Positions 45,881 through 57,484 of a DNA stretch of 64,000 bases are shown here, piece by piece. The translations under genes were made by a program, and so were the position numbers. The notes below the pieces were generated by a model. It made no database searches, was not told the DNA's origin, and saw only the letters and a list, made by a program, of their open reading frames with translations. Numbering within the stretch: the stretch's first letter is position 1; every line of letters starts with the position of its first letter. The stretch is taken from positions 682,001 through 746,000 of the forward strand of contig NZ_JAUSYB010000001.1 of assembly GCF_030816505.1 (NCBI RefSeq), given 5' to 3'. This DNA comes from Microbacterium sp. W4I20 (lineage in GTDB: Bacteria > Actinomycetota > Actinomycetes > Actinomycetales > Microbacteriaceae).

Positions 45881-46810
45881 TCACTCGCCGCTGTCCCCGG
45901 TCCCGAGGAGCGAACCCGCGTCGCCGGGCGCGTCGAGCCACTCGATCTCGGCGTAGCGCTTGAACCACGACACCTGACGCCGCGCGTACCGCCGAGTGAG
46001 CGCCTGCGTCTCTGCGATGGCCTCGGTCTCGGTGAGCCGTCCGTCGAGCTGTCCGAGGGCCTGCGCGTACCCGATGGCGCGTCCCGCCGTGGCCCCGCGC
46101 TCCAGCCCTCGCTCGCGGAGACCGGCCACCTCGTCGACCAACCCGTCGTCCCACATCCGCCTGACCCGCGCGTCGAGCCGCTCGACGAGCACCGGCCGAT
46201 CGACGTGGAGCCCGATGATCCGGGTGTGCGGATGCCACAGCACCGGTCGCTCGGGCAGCGCGGCACCGTGCGTCGCGCTCCCCTGCTCGAGGACCTCCAG
46301 TGCCCGCACGATGCGTCGGCCGTTGTGAGGGTCGACACGCGCAGCGGCCACCGGATCGGCCACGCGAAGCCTTTCGAGCAGAGCGGCGGGGCCATCGGAT
46401 TCCAAATCGCGCTCGAGACGCTCGCGGACCGCAGGGTCCCGGGGCGGGAAGTGGAATTCGTAGAGGACGCTCGACACGTAGAGGCCGGACCCGCCGACGA
46501 GGATCGCGTCACCGCCGCGCTCATGGATCGCTGCGACCGCCGATCGAGCTCGCGGCTGGTACCAGGCGACGGCGGCATCCTGGTCCACCTCCCGCACGTC
46601 GAGAAGGTGGTGCGGGATCCCGCGCCGTTTCGCCTCGGGGAGCTTTGCCGTGCCGATGTCCATGCCCCGGTAGAGCTGCATGGCGTCGGCGTTCACGATC
46701 TCCGACGGATTCCCCTGGGCTCGCAGCGTCGCGGCCAGCTCCAGCGCGAGATCGCTCTTGCCTGTGCCGGTCGCGCCGACGATCGCCCAGAGCCGGGCCG
46801 GTCGCGTCAC
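45881..46810 (-). CDS. miaA: tRNA dimethylallyltransferase
   Basis: 309 aa. It adds the isopentenyl group to A37 of tRNA. Walker [31 protein letters not shown], and [12 protein letters not shown] fit MiaA. The start overlaps the miaB stop (ATGA), as in other actinobacteria. Confidence 0.95.
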   Translation of the reverse strand: MTRPARLWAIVGATGTGKSDLALELAATLRAQGNPSEIVNADAMQLYRGMDIGTAKLPEAKRRGIPHHLLDVREVDQDAAVAWYQPRARSAVAAIHERGGDAILVGGSGLYVSSVLYEFHFPPRDPAVRERLERDLESDGPAALLERLRVADPVAAARVDPHNGRRIVRALEVLEQGSATHGAALPERPVLWHPHTRIIGLHVDRPVLVERLDARVRRMWDDGLVDEVAGLRERGLERGATAGRAIGYAQALGQLDGRLTETEAIAETQALTRRYARRQVSWFKRYAEIEWLDAPGDAGSLLGTGDSGE

Positions 46811-48354
46811 ACGCCGACGCGGAGAGTCGGGAGACCGAGCGAGACAGCCCGGGGCCCGCCGTCCGCGCTGGGCGCTGGCACTGCGCAGGATTCCGCCTGC
46901 CCGCGGTCCCAGGCGTCTCCCCCGCGAGTGCGGCGGATTCGCAGCGGCTGCCCCGTGGGGTCATCCGCGAGCAGATGGAACGGGGCACCGTGCGTGATCG
47001 TCACGGTCACCACATCGCCAGGACGGGGAAGATCGGAACCGGGGGTGACCTCGAAGTGGACCAGACGGTTGTCCTCGCCGCGGCCGGTGAGACGGTGGGT
47101 CTCGGCGTCCTTCTTGCCTTCACCGGTCGACACCAGCACCTCGACCTGTCGACCGACCTGCTTCTGGTTCTCCTCCAGGGAGATGCGCTCCTGGAGGGCG
47201 AGCAGCCGGTTGTAGCGCTCCTGCACGACCTCCTTCGGAACCTGATCCTCCATTGTCGCGGCCGGCGTGCCTTCGCGAATCGAGTACTGGAACGTGAACG
47301 CGCTGGAGAAACGCGCTTGCTCGACCACACGCATGGTGTCCTCGAAGTCCGCATCGGTCTCGCCCGGGAACCCGACGATGATGTCGGTCGTGATCGCCGC
47401 ATGCGGCATGCGGTCGCGAACTCTGTCGAGGATGCCGAGGAATCGCTCACTGCGGTAGGACCGGCGCATCGCCTTGAGGATGCGATCGCTGCCCGATTGC
47501 AGAGGCATGTGCAACTGAGGCATCACGTTCGGCGTCTCCGCCATGGCATCGATGACGTCGTCGGTGAAGGCCGCGGGGTGCGGGCTCGTGAACCGGATGC
47601 GCTCCAGGCCGTCGATCTCTCCGGCGGCGCGCAGCAGCTTGCCGAAGGCCTGCCGGTCACCGAACTCGACGCCGTAGGAGTTGACGTTCTGTCCGAGCAG
47701 AGTGACTTCGATCGCACCGTCGTCGACGAGCAGGCGGATCTCGTTCAGGATGTCGCCGGGGCGTCGATCCTTCTCCTTGCCGCGCAGGCTCGGGACGATG
47801 CAGAACGTGCAGGTGTTGTTGCAGCCGACCGAGATCGACACCCATCCGCTGTGGGCCGAGTCGCGCTTCGTCGGGAGGGTCGAAGGGAACACCTCGAGCG
47901 ACTCGAGGATCTCGAGCTCCGCGTCGCCGTTGTGCCGTGCACGCTCGAGCAACCCGGGGAGCGACCCCATGTTGTGGGTGCCGAATACCACGTCGACCCA
48001 GGGCGCCTTGTCGAGCACAGCCTGCTTGTCCATCTGCGCGAGGCAGCCGCCCACGGCGATCTGCATGCCTTCCTTGCGGCGCTTCACGGAGGCGAGGTGT
48101 CCGAGCGTCCCGTAGAGCTTCCCGGCCGCGTTGTCGCGAACCGCGCAGGTGTTGATGATGACGACATCCGCCTCAGCCCCGTCGGCGGCTCGGGTGTACC
48201 CGGCACTCTCCAGGGATCCCGACAGACGCTCGGAATCGTGGACGTTCATCTGACAGCCGAAGGTGCGTACTTCATAGGACCGCTGCCGGCCGTCGACGTC
48301 GACGGCCGCCGACGATGCCGCGATGATCGTCGGTTCGCTACGAGGGATAGTCAT
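46807..48354 (-). CDS. miaB: tRNA-2-methylthio-N6-dimethylallyladenosine synthase
   Basis: 515 aa. The radical-SAM cluster CNNTCTFC, the N-terminal UPF0004 domain ([20 protein letters not shown]), and a C-terminal TRAM domain around residues 400-465. It methylthiolates i6A37. An unusual C-terminal tail after about residue 460 ([20 protein letters not shown]) has no family match. Confidence 0.93.
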   Translation of the reverse strand: MTIPRSEPTIIAASSAAVDVDGRQRSYEVRTFGCQMNVHDSERLSGSLESAGYTRAADGAEADVVIINTCAVRDNAAGKLYGTLGHLASVKRRKEGMQIAVGGCLAQMDKQAVLDKAPWVDVVFGTHNMGSLPGLLERARHNGDAELEILESLEVFPSTLPTKRDSAHSGWVSISVGCNNTCTFCIVPSLRGKEKDRRPGDILNEIRLLVDDGAIEVTLLGQNVNSYGVEFGDRQAFGKLLRAAGEIDGLERIRFTSPHPAAFTDDVIDAMAETPNVMPQLHMPLQSGSDRILKAMRRSYRSERFLGILDRVRDRMPHAAITTDIIVGFPGETDADFEDTMRVVEQARFSSAFTFQYSIREGTPAATMEDQVPKEVVQERYNRLLALQERISLEENQKQVGRQVEVLVSTGEGKKDAETHRLTGRGEDNRLVHFEVTPGSDLPRPGDVVTVTITHGAPFHLLADDPTGQPLRIRRTRGGDAWDRGQAESCAVPAPSADGGPRAVSLGLPTLRVGV

Positions 48355-48401
48355 GATGATCCCATTGTACGAGCGGATGGGAGACGTCGGAGCGGCGCGG
48401 C

Positions 48402-49328
48402 TCAGTCGGAATCGACGAAGCGGACGCCCGAGGAGCGACCGCCCGTCGCCACCTCGCGTAACGCCGTCTTCGCCGCGTTCATCGCCACGGACCCGTTGTA
48501 CCCGCGGCGCGAGAGCTGGCCGATGAGGCGGCGCACAGCGGTGTCGTTGTCGAGCCGGCTCATGGACTGCGCCTTCGAGCGGGCGAACTCCAGCGCACGT
48601 TCCGAGTCGTCGTCGGGCAGGTCGTCGAGCGCTGCGTCGATCACGTCGCGGGGTATGCCACGCAACGACAGTGCTCGCGACAGTGCCACCCGGCCCTGTC
48701 CTTTGCGCTCCACACCCGACGACACGAGCAGCTCAGCGAGCACCGCGTCGTCGAGATAGCTGCGGCGGCAGAAGTCATCGATCACGTCATCGATCTGGGA
48801 GGAATCGAGGTGATGCCCTCGCAGAACCAGGCGGGCCTCTGAGATCGAGAGCGACTTGGACCTGAGCTTGCGCAGCAACGCCTCCTCGGCCACCGCGCGG
48901 AGTTCTTCGCGAGACGGACCCTGCTCGGCGTCGACTCCCTCGTCCTGCGTTCCGCGCAGTGCGCGCAACCGCGGAGCGATGCTCTTCGACGCGGACCTCT
49001 CGGTCGTCGACGGCTCTGAGGCGGCCTGCGCCGACGCAGCCGCCCGCGCTGCCGCGCCTCGAGCGGGATGACGCTCGCTCGGAGTGCCGGCATCGCCCGA
49101 GTCCTCGGCGCCGTTCGAGTTCGCGGTGTCCCACGCCGACCGCCACAGACCCGAGTCGCCGGTGCGTCGGGGTACGACCTTCTCCGCGTGATCCGTCTCC
49201 TTCGCGCGATCCGTGTCATCAGCGGGAGGGGCCAGCCGGGACGGCGCGTCAGTCGAGGACGCCTTCTTGCCGAAGAGAGGGATGATGGGGGCGATCCGTT
49301 CCGAATCGCCCCCACGTGTGTCGTTCAT
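48402..49328 (-). CDS. recX: RecA regulatory protein RecX
   Basis: 308 aa. The RecX domain occupies the C-terminal half ([48 protein letters not shown]). The long N-terminus is acidic and low-complexity. RecX modulates RecA filaments. Start and recA stop overlap (TGATG), so it is translated with recA. Confidence 0.93.
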   Translation of the reverse strand: MNDTRGGDSERIAPIIPLFGKKASSTDAPSRLAPPADDTDRAKETDHAEKVVPRRTGDSGLWRSAWDTANSNGAEDSGDAGTPSERHPARGAAARAAASAQAASEPSTTERSASKSIAPRLRALRGTQDEGVDAEQGPSREELRAVAEEALLRKLRSKSLSISEARLVLRGHHLDSSQIDDVIDDFCRRSYLDDAVLAELLVSSGVERKGQGRVALSRALSLRGIPRDVIDAALDDLPDDDSERALEFARSKAQSMSRLDNDTAVRRLIGQLSRRGYNGSVAMNAAKTALREVATGGRSSGVRFVDSD

Positions 49329-50377
49329 CAGGCCGGACGACGCTCGGCCAGCTCGTCAGTCGCTTCCGGTGCGGCGATTGCTCCGCCGATACCGAGCTTC
49401 TGCTTGATCTGGGTCTCGATGGCCAGAGCGATATCCGGATTGTTGAGCAGGAACGTGCGCGCGTTCTCCTTGCCCTGTCCGAGCTGATCGCCGTCGTAGG
49501 TGTACCACGAACCGGACTTCTTCACGATGCTGTGCTCGACGCCGAAGTCGATCAGGCTGCCCTCGCGGGAGATGCCGATGCCGTAGAGGATGTCGAACTC
49601 GGCCTGCTTGAAGGGCGGAGCCATCTTGTTCTTGACGACCTTGACCCTGGTGCGGTTACCCACCGCGTCGGTGCCGTCCTTCAGCGTCTCGATCCGGCGG
49701 ATGTCGAGTCGCACCGAGGCGTAGAACTTCAGAGCCTTACCGCCGGCGGTGGTCTCGGGAGAACCGAAGAACACGCCGATCTTCTCGCGCAGCTGGTTGA
49801 TGAAGATCATGGTGGTGTTGGTCTGGTTCAGCCCGCCGGTGAGCTTTCGCAGCGCCTGCGACATGAGGCGCGCCTGCAGACCCACGTGCGAGTCACCCAT
49901 CTCGCCCTCGATCTCGGCACGAGGCACGAGAGCCGCCACCGAGTCGATGACGATGAGGTCGATCGCTCCGGAACGCACGAGCATGTCGGCGATCTCGAGA
50001 GCCTGCTCACCGGTGTCGGGCTGCGAGACGAGCAGAGCATCGATGTCGACGCCGAGCTTGGCCGCGTAGTCGGGGTCGAGCGCGTGCTCGGCATCGATGA
50101 ACGCGGCGATGCCGCCGGCGCGCTGTGCGTTGGCGATGGCGTGCAGGGTGAGCGTCGTCTTACCGGAGGACTCCGGGCCGTAGATCTCCACGATGCGGCC
50201 ACGCGGAAGGCCGCCGACGCCGAGGGCGACGTCGAGGGCGATGGAGCCGGTCGGGATGACCGCGACGGGGGCACGATCATCGCTGCCCAGCCGCATGACG
50301 GAGCCCTTGCCGAACTGGCGGTCGATCTGGGCGAGTGCTGTCTCGAGGGACTTCTCGCGGTCGGCGGGTGATGGCAT
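49328..50377 (-). CDS. recA: recombinase RecA
   Basis: 349 aa from the ATG at 50377 ([19 protein letters not shown]). Walker [17 protein letters not shown], the KKMAPPF-like [15 protein letters not shown], and the DNA-binding loops are present. It performs homologous recombination and triggers LexA cleavage. A SOS-box-like site lies about 200 bp upstream. Confidence 0.97.
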   Translation of the reverse strand: MPSPADREKSLETALAQIDRQFGKGSVMRLGSDDRAPVAVIPTGSIALDVALGVGGLPRGRIVEIYGPESSGKTTLTLHAIANAQRAGGIAAFIDAEHALDPDYAAKLGVDIDALLVSQPDTGEQALEIADMLVRSGAIDLIVIDSVAALVPRAEIEGEMGDSHVGLQARLMSQALRKLTGGLNQTNTTMIFINQLREKIGVFFGSPETTAGGKALKFYASVRLDIRRIETLKDGTDAVGNRTRVKVVKNKMAPPFKQAEFDILYGIGISREGSLIDFGVEHSIVKKSGSWYTYDGDQLGQGKENARTFLLNNPDIALAIETQIKQKLGIGGAIAAPEATDELAERRPA

Positions 50378-50574
50378 GGTCTGCTCCTTCTGCTCGCGTG
50401 GTGCCGCCTGTAGGCTGCCGCGGCGCTTCCGATTGGGAGCAACTCTCCGACAAGGCGTATGGCTCTTCGGCCTGTTCTTCACCGTAGGAGCAACCACCGA
50501 CATTGAGTCGGACAGTCGATCGGATTGTGCGGAACGAACCTCAGTGACCACTTGTGCAGAACACTACGCGCTCT

Positions 50575-50590
50575 TCGAACACATCTTCGA
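50575..50590. promoter_or_regulatory. LexA/SOS-box-like site upstream of recA
   Basis: TCGAAC-ACAT-CTTCGA matches the actinobacterial LexA box TCGAAC-N4-GTTCGA with one mismatch, about 198 bp before the recA ATG. LexA control of recA is well known; the position here supports it. Confidence 0.75.
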
Positions 50591-50646
50591 CGACACGCCG
50601 CGATTCGCTGAGCGAAAACCGGCACACCTCGAACGTGGATGAGCGG

Positions 50647-50871
50647 TCAGCGCCGCCGCGGCTCCTGACGGCCTGCGCCGTGACGGCGGTTCTCCGGAAC
50701 ATCCATCTCCGTGCAGAGCGCGAGCCAGATGTCGCGCGGCGGTTCGCCGTCGGACAGCGCCTCGACCGACGTGCGATTGCCCAGATCGGACAAGACGAGG
50801 TCGTTGATCAGCGACGCCGCGCGCCCCTGGAACTCCGTCTCGACGGCGCGGAGGAATTCACTGCGACGCAT
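50647..50871 (-). CDS. DUF3046 family protein
   Basis: 74 aa. MRRSEFLRAVETEFQGRAASL, LVLSDLGNRTSVEALSDGEPPRDIWLALC matches the small actinobacterial DUF3046, usually near recA. Function unknown. Confidence 0.85.
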   Translation of the reverse strand: MRRSEFLRAVETEFQGRAASLINDLVLSDLGNRTSVEALSDGEPPRDIWLALCTEMDVPENRRHGAGRQEPRRR

Positions 50872-50895
50872 ACTGTCTCCTGAGCGTGCTGGACG

Positions 50896-51204
50896 TCAGT
50901 GCAGCGAGAGCTCGGGCTCGATCGATGCGACCAGATCGTCGGGGACCACGTCGGGGAACACCTGAATGCCCTCGAGCACGGAGATTCGGTCGCCGACCTC
51001 GCGCATGATCGTGGAGATGGGCACGTCGAGGGCGTCCGCGACCGACGCGAGGATCTCGCTCGATGCTTCCTTCTGCCCCCGCTCGACCTCGCTGAGGTAG
51101 CCCAGCGCGACGGAAGCCTTGCTTGCGACCTGCCGGAGCGTGCGCCCCTTCTGCAGGCGGAAGTCCCTCAGCACATCGCCGATTTCCTGTCGTACAAGAA
51201 TCAT
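50896..51204 (-). CDS. clgR: XRE-family regulator, ClgR-like
   Basis: 102 aa. The helix-turn-helix is GRTLRQVASKASVALGYLSEVERGQKEASSEIL. ClgR activates Clp protease and other repair genes in actinobacteria; the position after cinA and before recA agrees. Confidence 0.87.
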   Translation of the reverse strand: MILVRQEIGDVLRDFRLQKGRTLRQVASKASVALGYLSEVERGQKEASSEILASVADALDVPISTIMREVGDRISVLEGIQVFPDVVPDDLVASIEPELSLH

Positions 51205-51345
51205 CGGAACCTCCTCCCCGTTCGATACCCCGAGGTCTCCCTCAGTGAGAAAGCCAGTCTAACGCCCCTGGCTGGCACAGAATCTACCCCTGCACTCTGT
51301 GGTTTGAATGTGAGCACATCGAGGATAACCGCGCCGTGCCGGCCA

Positions 51346-51834
51346 CTATTCCCCGATCACGTCGAGGAGCGCAGAGAGCACGGCTGTGACCGACTCATCG
51401 CGGATATGCGCCCGGTCGCCGTCGAGGTGGAGCTCTCGTGTCCAAGTCCCCTCAGGGGTGACGAGACCGAGGTGGACCGTTCCGACCGGCTGTCCGTCGG
51501 GCGAGTCCGGGCCGGCGATCCCCGTGGTGGAGATCCCGACGTCTGCCGCCCTGCCGTCGACGCGCACAGCCCGCCGCACGCCCTGTGCCATCTGCAGGGC
51601 CACGCCGGAGTGCACGGGACCGTGCTGTGCCAGCAGCTCGTCGTCGACGCCGAGCAGAGTGTGTTTGACGGGGGTCGAGTAGGCCACGACTCCCCCGAGC
51701 AGCACATCCGATGCCCCGGGAACCGACACGAGTTCGGCACAGACTGAGCCGCCGGTGAGGGACTCCGCGACGCCCAGCGTCCACCCTCGGCTGCGGAGTG
51801 CGGACAGCACCCGCGCCGCCGGCGTGACGGTCAC
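51346..51834 (-). CDS. cinA: CinA C-terminal amidase (nicotinamide nucleotide amidase)
   Basis: 162 aa from a GTG at 51834 overlapping the pgsA stop (GTGA). LGVAESLTGGSVCAELVSVPGAS and ISTTGIAGPDSPDGQPVGTV are the PncC signature. It recycles NMN in NAD turnover. Only the C-terminal domain of full-length CinA is present, the common actinobacterial form. Confidence 0.9.
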   Translation of the reverse strand: MTVTPAARVLSALRSRGWTLGVAESLTGGSVCAELVSVPGASDVLLGGVVAYSTPVKHTLLGVDDELLAQHGPVHSGVALQMAQGVRRAVRVDGRAADVGISTTGIAGPDSPDGQPVGTVHLGLVTPEGTWTRELHLDGDRAHIRDESVTAVLSALLDVIGE

Positions 51835-52406
51835 GCCTTCTGCCGCGAGCCGCGCACCTGCGCGATCACGTAGTCGATACCGCTCACGACGGTGAGGATC
51901 AGAACGATGATCATGAGAACGGCGGTGATCAGCGTCCACGGTCCGAGGCCGATGAAGACGTGCAGCGGAAGCAGCGCCCATCCGAGAGCCACAGCCTGGA
52001 CGGCGGTCTTGATCTTGCCCATCCACGCAGCCGCGACCACGTGTTCGCTGGCCACCATGAGGCGATGGACCGTGATACCCCACTCGCGCGCGAGGATGAT
52101 CGCGACGATCCACCACTGGAGTTCCCCGAGGCTCGCGAGGCCGATGAATCCCGCACCGGTGAGCAGCTTGTCGGCGATGGGATCCCACAGCTTGCCGAAC
52201 TCGCTGACGATGTCGTACTTGCGAGCCAGATAGCCGTCGATCCAGTCGGTCGAGATCGCGACGATGAACAGGATGCCGGCGGCCCAACGCAGCCCCTCTT
52301 CCGGCAGCCCGTACGTTCCGCCGAGCATGAGCAGCACGAAGAAGACGACCGCGAGCGGGATCCGTGCGATGGTGATGGCGTTGGGCAGCTGCCGAGGGAT
52401 CGCCAT
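51831..52406 (-). CDS. pgsA: CDP-diacylglycerol-glycerol-3-phosphate phosphatidyltransferase
   Basis: 191 aa. The CDP-alcohol motif is DWIDGYLARKYDIVSEFGKL with the following DPIADK. Several membrane segments. It makes phosphatidylglycerol phosphate. Start overlaps the ftsK stop. Confidence 0.92.
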   Translation of the reverse strand: MAIPRQLPNAITIARIPLAVVFFVLLMLGGTYGLPEEGLRWAAGILFIVAISTDWIDGYLARKYDIVSEFGKLWDPIADKLLTGAGFIGLASLGELQWWIVAIILAREWGITVHRLMVASEHVVAAAWMGKIKTAVQAVALGWALLPLHVFIGLGPWTLITAVLMIIVLILTVVSGIDYVIAQVRGSRQKA

Positions 52407-55111
52407 CAGTCGCGCCCCGTCAGGCCCCAGGCGTCTTCATCGCCCTCAGCCTCGACGACGGGAAGATCACGGAACTGGGCTTCCACCGGGTCATGCGGGG
52501 TCGCCGCGGAGGCACTCGGCATCGATGGCGCCGTCGGGGCCGCCGGCACGTCGTCGCCGCGCAGCTTGGCCATCACCTGAGGCAGCTGCTCCGCGGTGGC
52601 CAGCACATCTCGGGCCTTGGAGCCCTCGGACGGGCCGACGATCTCGCGGGATTCCAGCAGATCCATCAGTCGTCCGGCTTTGGCGAAGCCCACGCGGAGC
52701 TTGCGCTGCAGCATCGAGGTGGACCCGAATTGCGACGACACGATGAGTTCGGCCGCAGCGAGCAGCAGCTCGAGGTCGTCGCCGATGTCCTCGTCGACTT
52801 CCTTCCTCTTCGTCGGCTCGAGGGCCTCCTGCACATCGGGACGGTAGTCGGGGCGAGCCTGGCGCGTGACGTGCTTGACGACCGCGTCGATCTCCTTCTC
52901 GTCAACCCAGGCGCCCTGCAGCCGGAAGGGCTTCGAAGAGCCCATCGGCGAGAACAGGGCGTCACCCTGGCCGATCAGCTTGTCAGCGCCGGGACTGTCG
53001 AGGATGACGCGGCTGTCGGTGACGCTGGTCACCGCGAAGGCGAGGCGGGAGGGGACGTTCGCCTTGATCAGCCCGGTCACGACATCGACGCTGGGCCGCT
53101 GCGTGGCGAGGACGAGGTGGATGCCGGATGCTCGCGCGAGCTGCGTGATGCGGACGATCGAGTCCTCGACGTCGCGCGGGGCGACCATCATCAGGTCGGC
53201 GAGCTCATCCACGACCACGAGCAGGTACGGGTACGGCTTGAGCACGCGTTCGCTGCCCACAGGAAGCTCGACCTCACCCGCACGAACCGCACGGTTGAAG
53301 TCGTCGATGTGCCGGTAGCCGAACGACGCGAGGTCGTCGTACCGCATGTCCATCTCCTTCACGACCCACTGCAGCGCCTCGGCGGCCTTCTTCGGGTTCG
53401 TGATGATGGGCGTGATCAGATGAGGGACGCCGGCATAGCTCGTGAGCTCCACCCGCTTCGGGTCGATCAGGACCATGCGCACGTCGGCGGGCCGCGCGCG
53501 CATGAGAAGGCTCGTGATCATCGAGTTCACGAAGCTGGACTTACCGGAGCCGGTCGAACCGGCGACGAGCAGGTGCGGCATCTTGGCCAGGTTGGCGATC
53601 ACGATGTTGCCGCCGACGTCCTTGCCGACGCCGATCGTCATCGGATGCGTGCTCTTCTGCGCCGCGGGCGAGCGCAGCACGTCGCCGAGCGCCACCATCT
53701 CCTTGTCGGCGTTCGGGATCTCGATGCCGATCGCACTCTTCCCGGGGATCGGCGAGAGGATGCGAACATCGTTCGAGGCGACGGCGTAGGCGAAGTTGTT
53801 GCTGAGCTGCAGGATCTTCTCGACCTTGACGCCGTGACCGACCTCGACCTCGTACTGTGTGACCGTCGGGCCCCGCGAGAAGCCCGTGACCTTCGCGTCG
53901 ACCTTGAACTGCGAGAGGACACTCGTGATCTGTTCGATCACCTTGTCCGTCGCCTCGGAACGCACGACCGGAGCGGGTCCTTCGACCAGCAGTCCCGGCG
54001 AGGGCAGGATGTACGGCGCCACGGGCGCCTGAGGCCCGCGCTCCCCCGGTCCCTCCGTCCCGAACCCGTCCAGGCCCGGGAGCTCCGGCATCTCGCCGGT
54101 GTCGGACTCATCGTCGAGAAGCGCCGTGGCCTGCTGCTCGGCGAGCGAGTCAGTCACCGAACGCACATCGGAGAGCACCTCCGTCGCCGCATCGTACGGG
54201 TTCTCCACCACCACGGCCTGGTCGTAAGCGGGCGTCGGATCCGAGGTCGTGAGCAGCGCGGTGATGTCATCCGAACCGAGAGTGCCCTCGTCGGGGTCTT
54301 CCTCGCGGCCGGTCTTGTTGCGTCGCCACCAGGGCAGCACATCGGGGTCGTCGACCTTGTCGGCGTCGTCGATCGCCGCGGCATCCTTCGCCGGCTTCTC
54401 CACCCGCTCGGCGTCGAACATCCACGCGTACAGATCGCCGAGACGCGCGCCGATGCGGTTCGGCGGCGTCTTGGTGAGGATCAGGACGCTGAGCGCCGCG
54501 AGCAGCGACAGCACCACGTAGGCGGGGATGTCGGTCAGATACGTCAGCGGCTGACCGACCAGCCACCCGAGGAGGCCCCCGGACTCGCTGAGGGCGGGCA
54601 TCCCCTGATTCGGGTGCGGCCGCGGACCGGCAACATGGAAGATCCCCGCGAGGGCGAGGACGAACATGCCGAAGCCGATCCCGATGCGCCCGTTGTCGTG
54701 GACGGACGAGGGGTGCCGGAACAACCAACCGGCGAGCAGCAGGAGCAGCACCGGCATGATGAAGGCGACGCGGCCCACGAAGAGACCGACCGTGTAGGCG
54801 CTGATGTTGGCGGCGACCTCGTTGCCGATGAAGAACCACTCGTTGACCGCACCTGCGACGGCGAGCAGCACGAGGAAGAACGGGAAGCCGTCTCGGCGGT
54901 CGTCCTTCTCGAGGGTCTCCGGCCCGAAGGCACGGAACAGCCCGCCGACGCCGTGCGCCAATCCGGTCCACGCCCGAGCCGCGAGGGGAGGCTTGTCCTG
55001 CTCGTCGATGTACTTCTTGGGCGCGGGCTGGGCCTTGGGAGCCGTCTGCCGCTTGGGGCGCGACGACGCGCTCTTCGACGCGCTCTCAGTCTTCGTGGTA
55101 CTCCTGGCCAT
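52406..55111 (-). CDS. ftsK: DNA translocase FtsK
   Basis: 901 aa. N-terminal membrane segments, a linker rich in acidic residues and proline, then the motor with Walker [17 protein letters not shown] and Walker [14 protein letters not shown], and the C-terminal gamma winged-helix ([29 protein letters not shown]). It moves chromosome ends at septation. Confidence 0.95.
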   Translation of the reverse strand: MARSTTKTESASKSASSRPKRQTAPKAQPAPKKYIDEQDKPPLAARAWTGLAHGVGGLFRAFGPETLEKDDRRDGFPFFLVLLAVAGAVNEWFFIGNEVAANISAYTVGLFVGRVAFIMPVLLLLLAGWLFRHPSSVHDNGRIGIGFGMFVLALAGIFHVAGPRPHPNQGMPALSESGGLLGWLVGQPLTYLTDIPAYVVLSLLAALSVLILTKTPPNRIGARLGDLYAWMFDAERVEKPAKDAAAIDDADKVDDPDVLPWWRRNKTGREEDPDEGTLGSDDITALLTTSDPTPAYDQAVVVENPYDAATEVLSDVRSVTDSLAEQQATALLDDESDTGEMPELPGLDGFGTEGPGERGPQAPVAPYILPSPGLLVEGPAPVVRSEATDKVIEQITSVLSQFKVDAKVTGFSRGPTVTQYEVEVGHGVKVEKILQLSNNFAYAVASNDVRILSPIPGKSAIGIEIPNADKEMVALGDVLRSPAAQKSTHPMTIGVGKDVGGNIVIANLAKMPHLLVAGSTGSGKSSFVNSMITSLLMRARPADVRMVLIDPKRVELTSYAGVPHLITPIITNPKKAAEALQWVVKEMDMRYDDLASFGYRHIDDFNRAVRAGEVELPVGSERVLKPYPYLLVVVDELADLMMVAPRDVEDSIVRITQLARASGIHLVLATQRPSVDVVTGLIKANVPSRLAFAVTSVTDSRVILDSPGADKLIGQGDALFSPMGSSKPFRLQGAWVDEKEIDAVVKHVTRQARPDYRPDVQEALEPTKRKEVDEDIGDDLELLLAAAELIVSSQFGSTSMLQRKLRVGFAKAGRLMDLLESREIVGPSEGSKARDVLATAEQLPQVMAKLRGDDVPAAPTAPSMPSASAATPHDPVEAQFRDLPVVEAEGDEDAWGLTGRD

Positions 55112-55183
55112 GCCCTCACGTTACGCGGAACCGCCGACACTTCCGCGTAATGACGCGGCTTTCCGGTGATCCGGATCGACCCA

Positions 55184-55678
55184 TCAGGCGGTACGTCGCA
55201 CCATCGTGTCGCGGAGCAGACCCTGTGCCGAGATGCTGAACCCCTCGGCCCGGTAGAGGTTCCGCGCGAAGTTGTCCCGTTCCACGCTCAGGCTGATCCG
55301 CGCATGCCCCTGCGCGCCGGCCAGCTGCACGACGCCGCGCAGAAGCGACCTCCCCACGCCTCGGGCGCGCCAGAGCGGGTGGACGCCGAGGATGAGCTCG
55401 GGCACCGCCGCGCCGACGAATCCGAGACCCGGCTCGTTCTGCGGCAGCATCCGGTACCAGGCGGCGCCGATCGGAATGCCATCGTGTCCGATCGCGATCA
55501 GCCCGTCGTCGGCCCCGCGCTTCCAGCCTGCGATGTACCGGCGATGATCAGCGGAGGTCAGCACCTCGTGGCGGGGCCGCACTCCGCCGGCGCGCCAGTT
55601 CGCGGCCTCGACGAGCATGTCACCGAGAAAGACGGCGTCGGGCTGGGCGGCCGGACGAAGGGTGAAGCCCGTGGACAT
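55184..55678 (-). CDS. GNAT family N-acetyltransferase
   Basis: 164 aa. WRARGVGRSLLRGVVQLA is the acetyl-CoA motif, followed by ISLSVERDNFARNLYRAEGF. Substrate unknown. Confidence 0.88.
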   Translation of the reverse strand: MSTGFTLRPAAQPDAVFLGDMLVEAANWRAGGVRPRHEVLTSADHRRYIAGWKRGADDGLIAIGHDGIPIGAAWYRMLPQNEPGLGFVGAAVPELILGVHPLWRARGVGRSLLRGVVQLAGAQGHARISLSVERDNFARNLYRAEGFSISAQGLLRDTMVRRTA

Positions 55679-55716
55679 GACGCGAGCCTAGACGGCGGCT
55701 GTTACGACCGGATGTC

Positions 55717-55740
55717 GGGCGGCCGTGAGTGCGGCCGCCC
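55717..55740. terminator. hairpin after rnj
   Basis: GGGCGGCC (55717-55724) and GGCCGCCC (55733-55740) form a GC stem between the GNAT gene and the end of rnj. Confidence 0.6.
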
Positions 55741-55754
55741 GTTCCCGGCAGGGC

Positions 55755-57431
55755 TCAGGCTTCGATGACGAGGGGAACGATCATCGGGCGGCGGCGAAGA
55801 CGCTGGTTCACCCAACGGCCGATCGTGCGGCGGATCACCTGCGAGAGGGCATGGGTGTCGCGGACGCCGTTGCCCGAGGCCTCCTTGAGGGCGGCCACGA
55901 TCTTCGGCGTCACGTCATCGAACACCGAATCGTCCTCCGCGACTCCTCGGGCGTGGATCTCGGGGCCGGAGATGATCTGCCCCGTTGTGGCATCCACCAC
56001 GACGATGATCGAGATGAAACCCTCTTCTGCGAGGATCCGACGATCCTTGAGGTCGGCGTCGGTGATCTCGCCGACCGTGGAGCCGTCGACGTAGACGAAG
56101 CCGAGATCCAACTGGCCGACGACATTCGCGACGCCGTTCTTCAGGTCGATCACGGTGCCGTTGGAGGCGATGATCGTGTTCGACGCCGGGATCCCGGTGT
56201 CCTGGGCGAGCTTCGCGTTGGCGATGAGGTGGCGGTACTCGCCGTGAACCGGCAGCACGTTCTTCGGCTTCAGGATGTTGTAGCAGTAGATGAGCTCGCC
56301 CGCGGCGGCGTGCCCGGAGACGTGCACCTTCGCGTTCGCCTTGTGCACGACGTTCGCACCCAGCTTCGTGAGCCCGTCGATCACCCGGTAGACGGCGTTC
56401 TCATTGCCGGGGATCAGGCTGGAGGCGAGGATCACGGTGTCCCCCTCGCTCACCTCGATCGCGTGGTCGAGGTTGGCCATGCGGCTGAGGACGGCCATCG
56501 GCTCGCCCTGGGATCCGGTCGACATGTAGACGATCTGGTCGTCGGGCAGGTCGCGCGCCTTCTTGTAGTCGATCAGCACGCCGGACGGCACCTTCAGGTA
56601 GCCCAGCTGCTCGGCGATCGTCATGTTGCGGACCATGCTGCGACCGAGGAAGGCCACACGGCGGCCGTTGGCGTATGCCGCGTCGATGACCTGCTGGACA
56701 CGATGGACGTGGCTCGAGAAGCTCGCGACGATGACCCGGCGGGGAGCCTTGGCGATGACCTGGTCGAGCACCGGTCCGATGGAGCGCTCGGTGGGCGTGA
56801 ACCCCGGGACGTCGGCGTTCGTGGAGTCGACCAGGAACAGGTCGACGCCCTCCTCGCCGAGACGGGCGAAGGCGCGGAGATCGGTGATGCGGCCGTCCAG
56901 CGGCAGCTGGTCCATCTTGAAGTCGCCGGTCGCGAGGACCATACCGGCAGGCGTGCGGATGGCGACGGCGAGGGCATCCGGGATCGAGTGGTTCACCGCG
57001 ACGAACTCGAGGTCGAACGGCCCGACCCGCTCCTGCTGGCCCTCGGTGACCGTGAGGGTGAACGCCTTGATGCGGTGTTCCTTGAGCTTCGCCTCGACGA
57101 GCGCGAGCGTGAGGCCAGAGCCGATCAGCGGGATGTCGCTCTTCAGCCGCAGCAGGTACGGGACCGCACCGATGTGGTCTTCGTGCCCGTGTGTGAGCAC
57201 CACGCCGACGATGTCGTCGAGGCGATCGCGGATCGGCTCGAAGTCGGGAAGGATCAGGTCGACGCCCGGCTGGTGCTCCTCGGGGAAGAGCACGCCGCAG
57301 TCGACGATCAGGATCTTGCCGTCGTACTCGAACATGGTCATGTTCCGGCCGATCTCGCCGAGACCGCCGATCGGGATGACCCGGAGCGTTCCTTCGTCGA
57401 GAGCGGACGGTTCTGACAGGGGGATGGACAT
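55755..57431 (-). CDS. rnj: ribonuclease J
   Basis: 558 aa. Metallo-beta-lactamase motif THGHEDHIGA for zinc binding, plus the beta-CASP domain (VDSTNADVPGFTPTERS, ASFSSHVHRVQQ) and SGHAAAGEL. It degrades and processes RNA by 5'-exo and endo activity. Confidence 0.95.
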   Translation of the reverse strand: MSIPLSEPSALDEGTLRVIPIGGLGEIGRNMTMFEYDGKILIVDCGVLFPEEHQPGVDLILPDFEPIRDRLDDIVGVVLTHGHEDHIGAVPYLLRLKSDIPLIGSGLTLALVEAKLKEHRIKAFTLTVTEGQQERVGPFDLEFVAVNHSIPDALAVAIRTPAGMVLATGDFKMDQLPLDGRITDLRAFARLGEEGVDLFLVDSTNADVPGFTPTERSIGPVLDQVIAKAPRRVIVASFSSHVHRVQQVIDAAYANGRRVAFLGRSMVRNMTIAEQLGYLKVPSGVLIDYKKARDLPDDQIVYMSTGSQGEPMAVLSRMANLDHAIEVSEGDTVILASSLIPGNENAVYRVIDGLTKLGANVVHKANAKVHVSGHAAAGELIYCYNILKPKNVLPVHGEYRHLIANAKLAQDTGIPASNTIIASNGTVIDLKNGVANVVGQLDLGFVYVDGSTVGEITDADLKDRRILAEEGFISIIVVVDATTGQIISGPEIHARGVAEDDSVFDDVTPKIVAALKEASGNGVRDTHALSQVIRRTIGRWVNQRLRRRPMIVPLVIEA

Positions 57432-57484
57432 GCTGTCTCCTCAGTCGGACACTGTGCGCGTCCGTTCGTTCATGGCGACGCGCC

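Noticed and set aside
50378..50551. 58-codon N-terminal extension of RecA
   Set aside because: No homology to RecA N-termini; the ATG at 50377 with GGAG gives the normal start.
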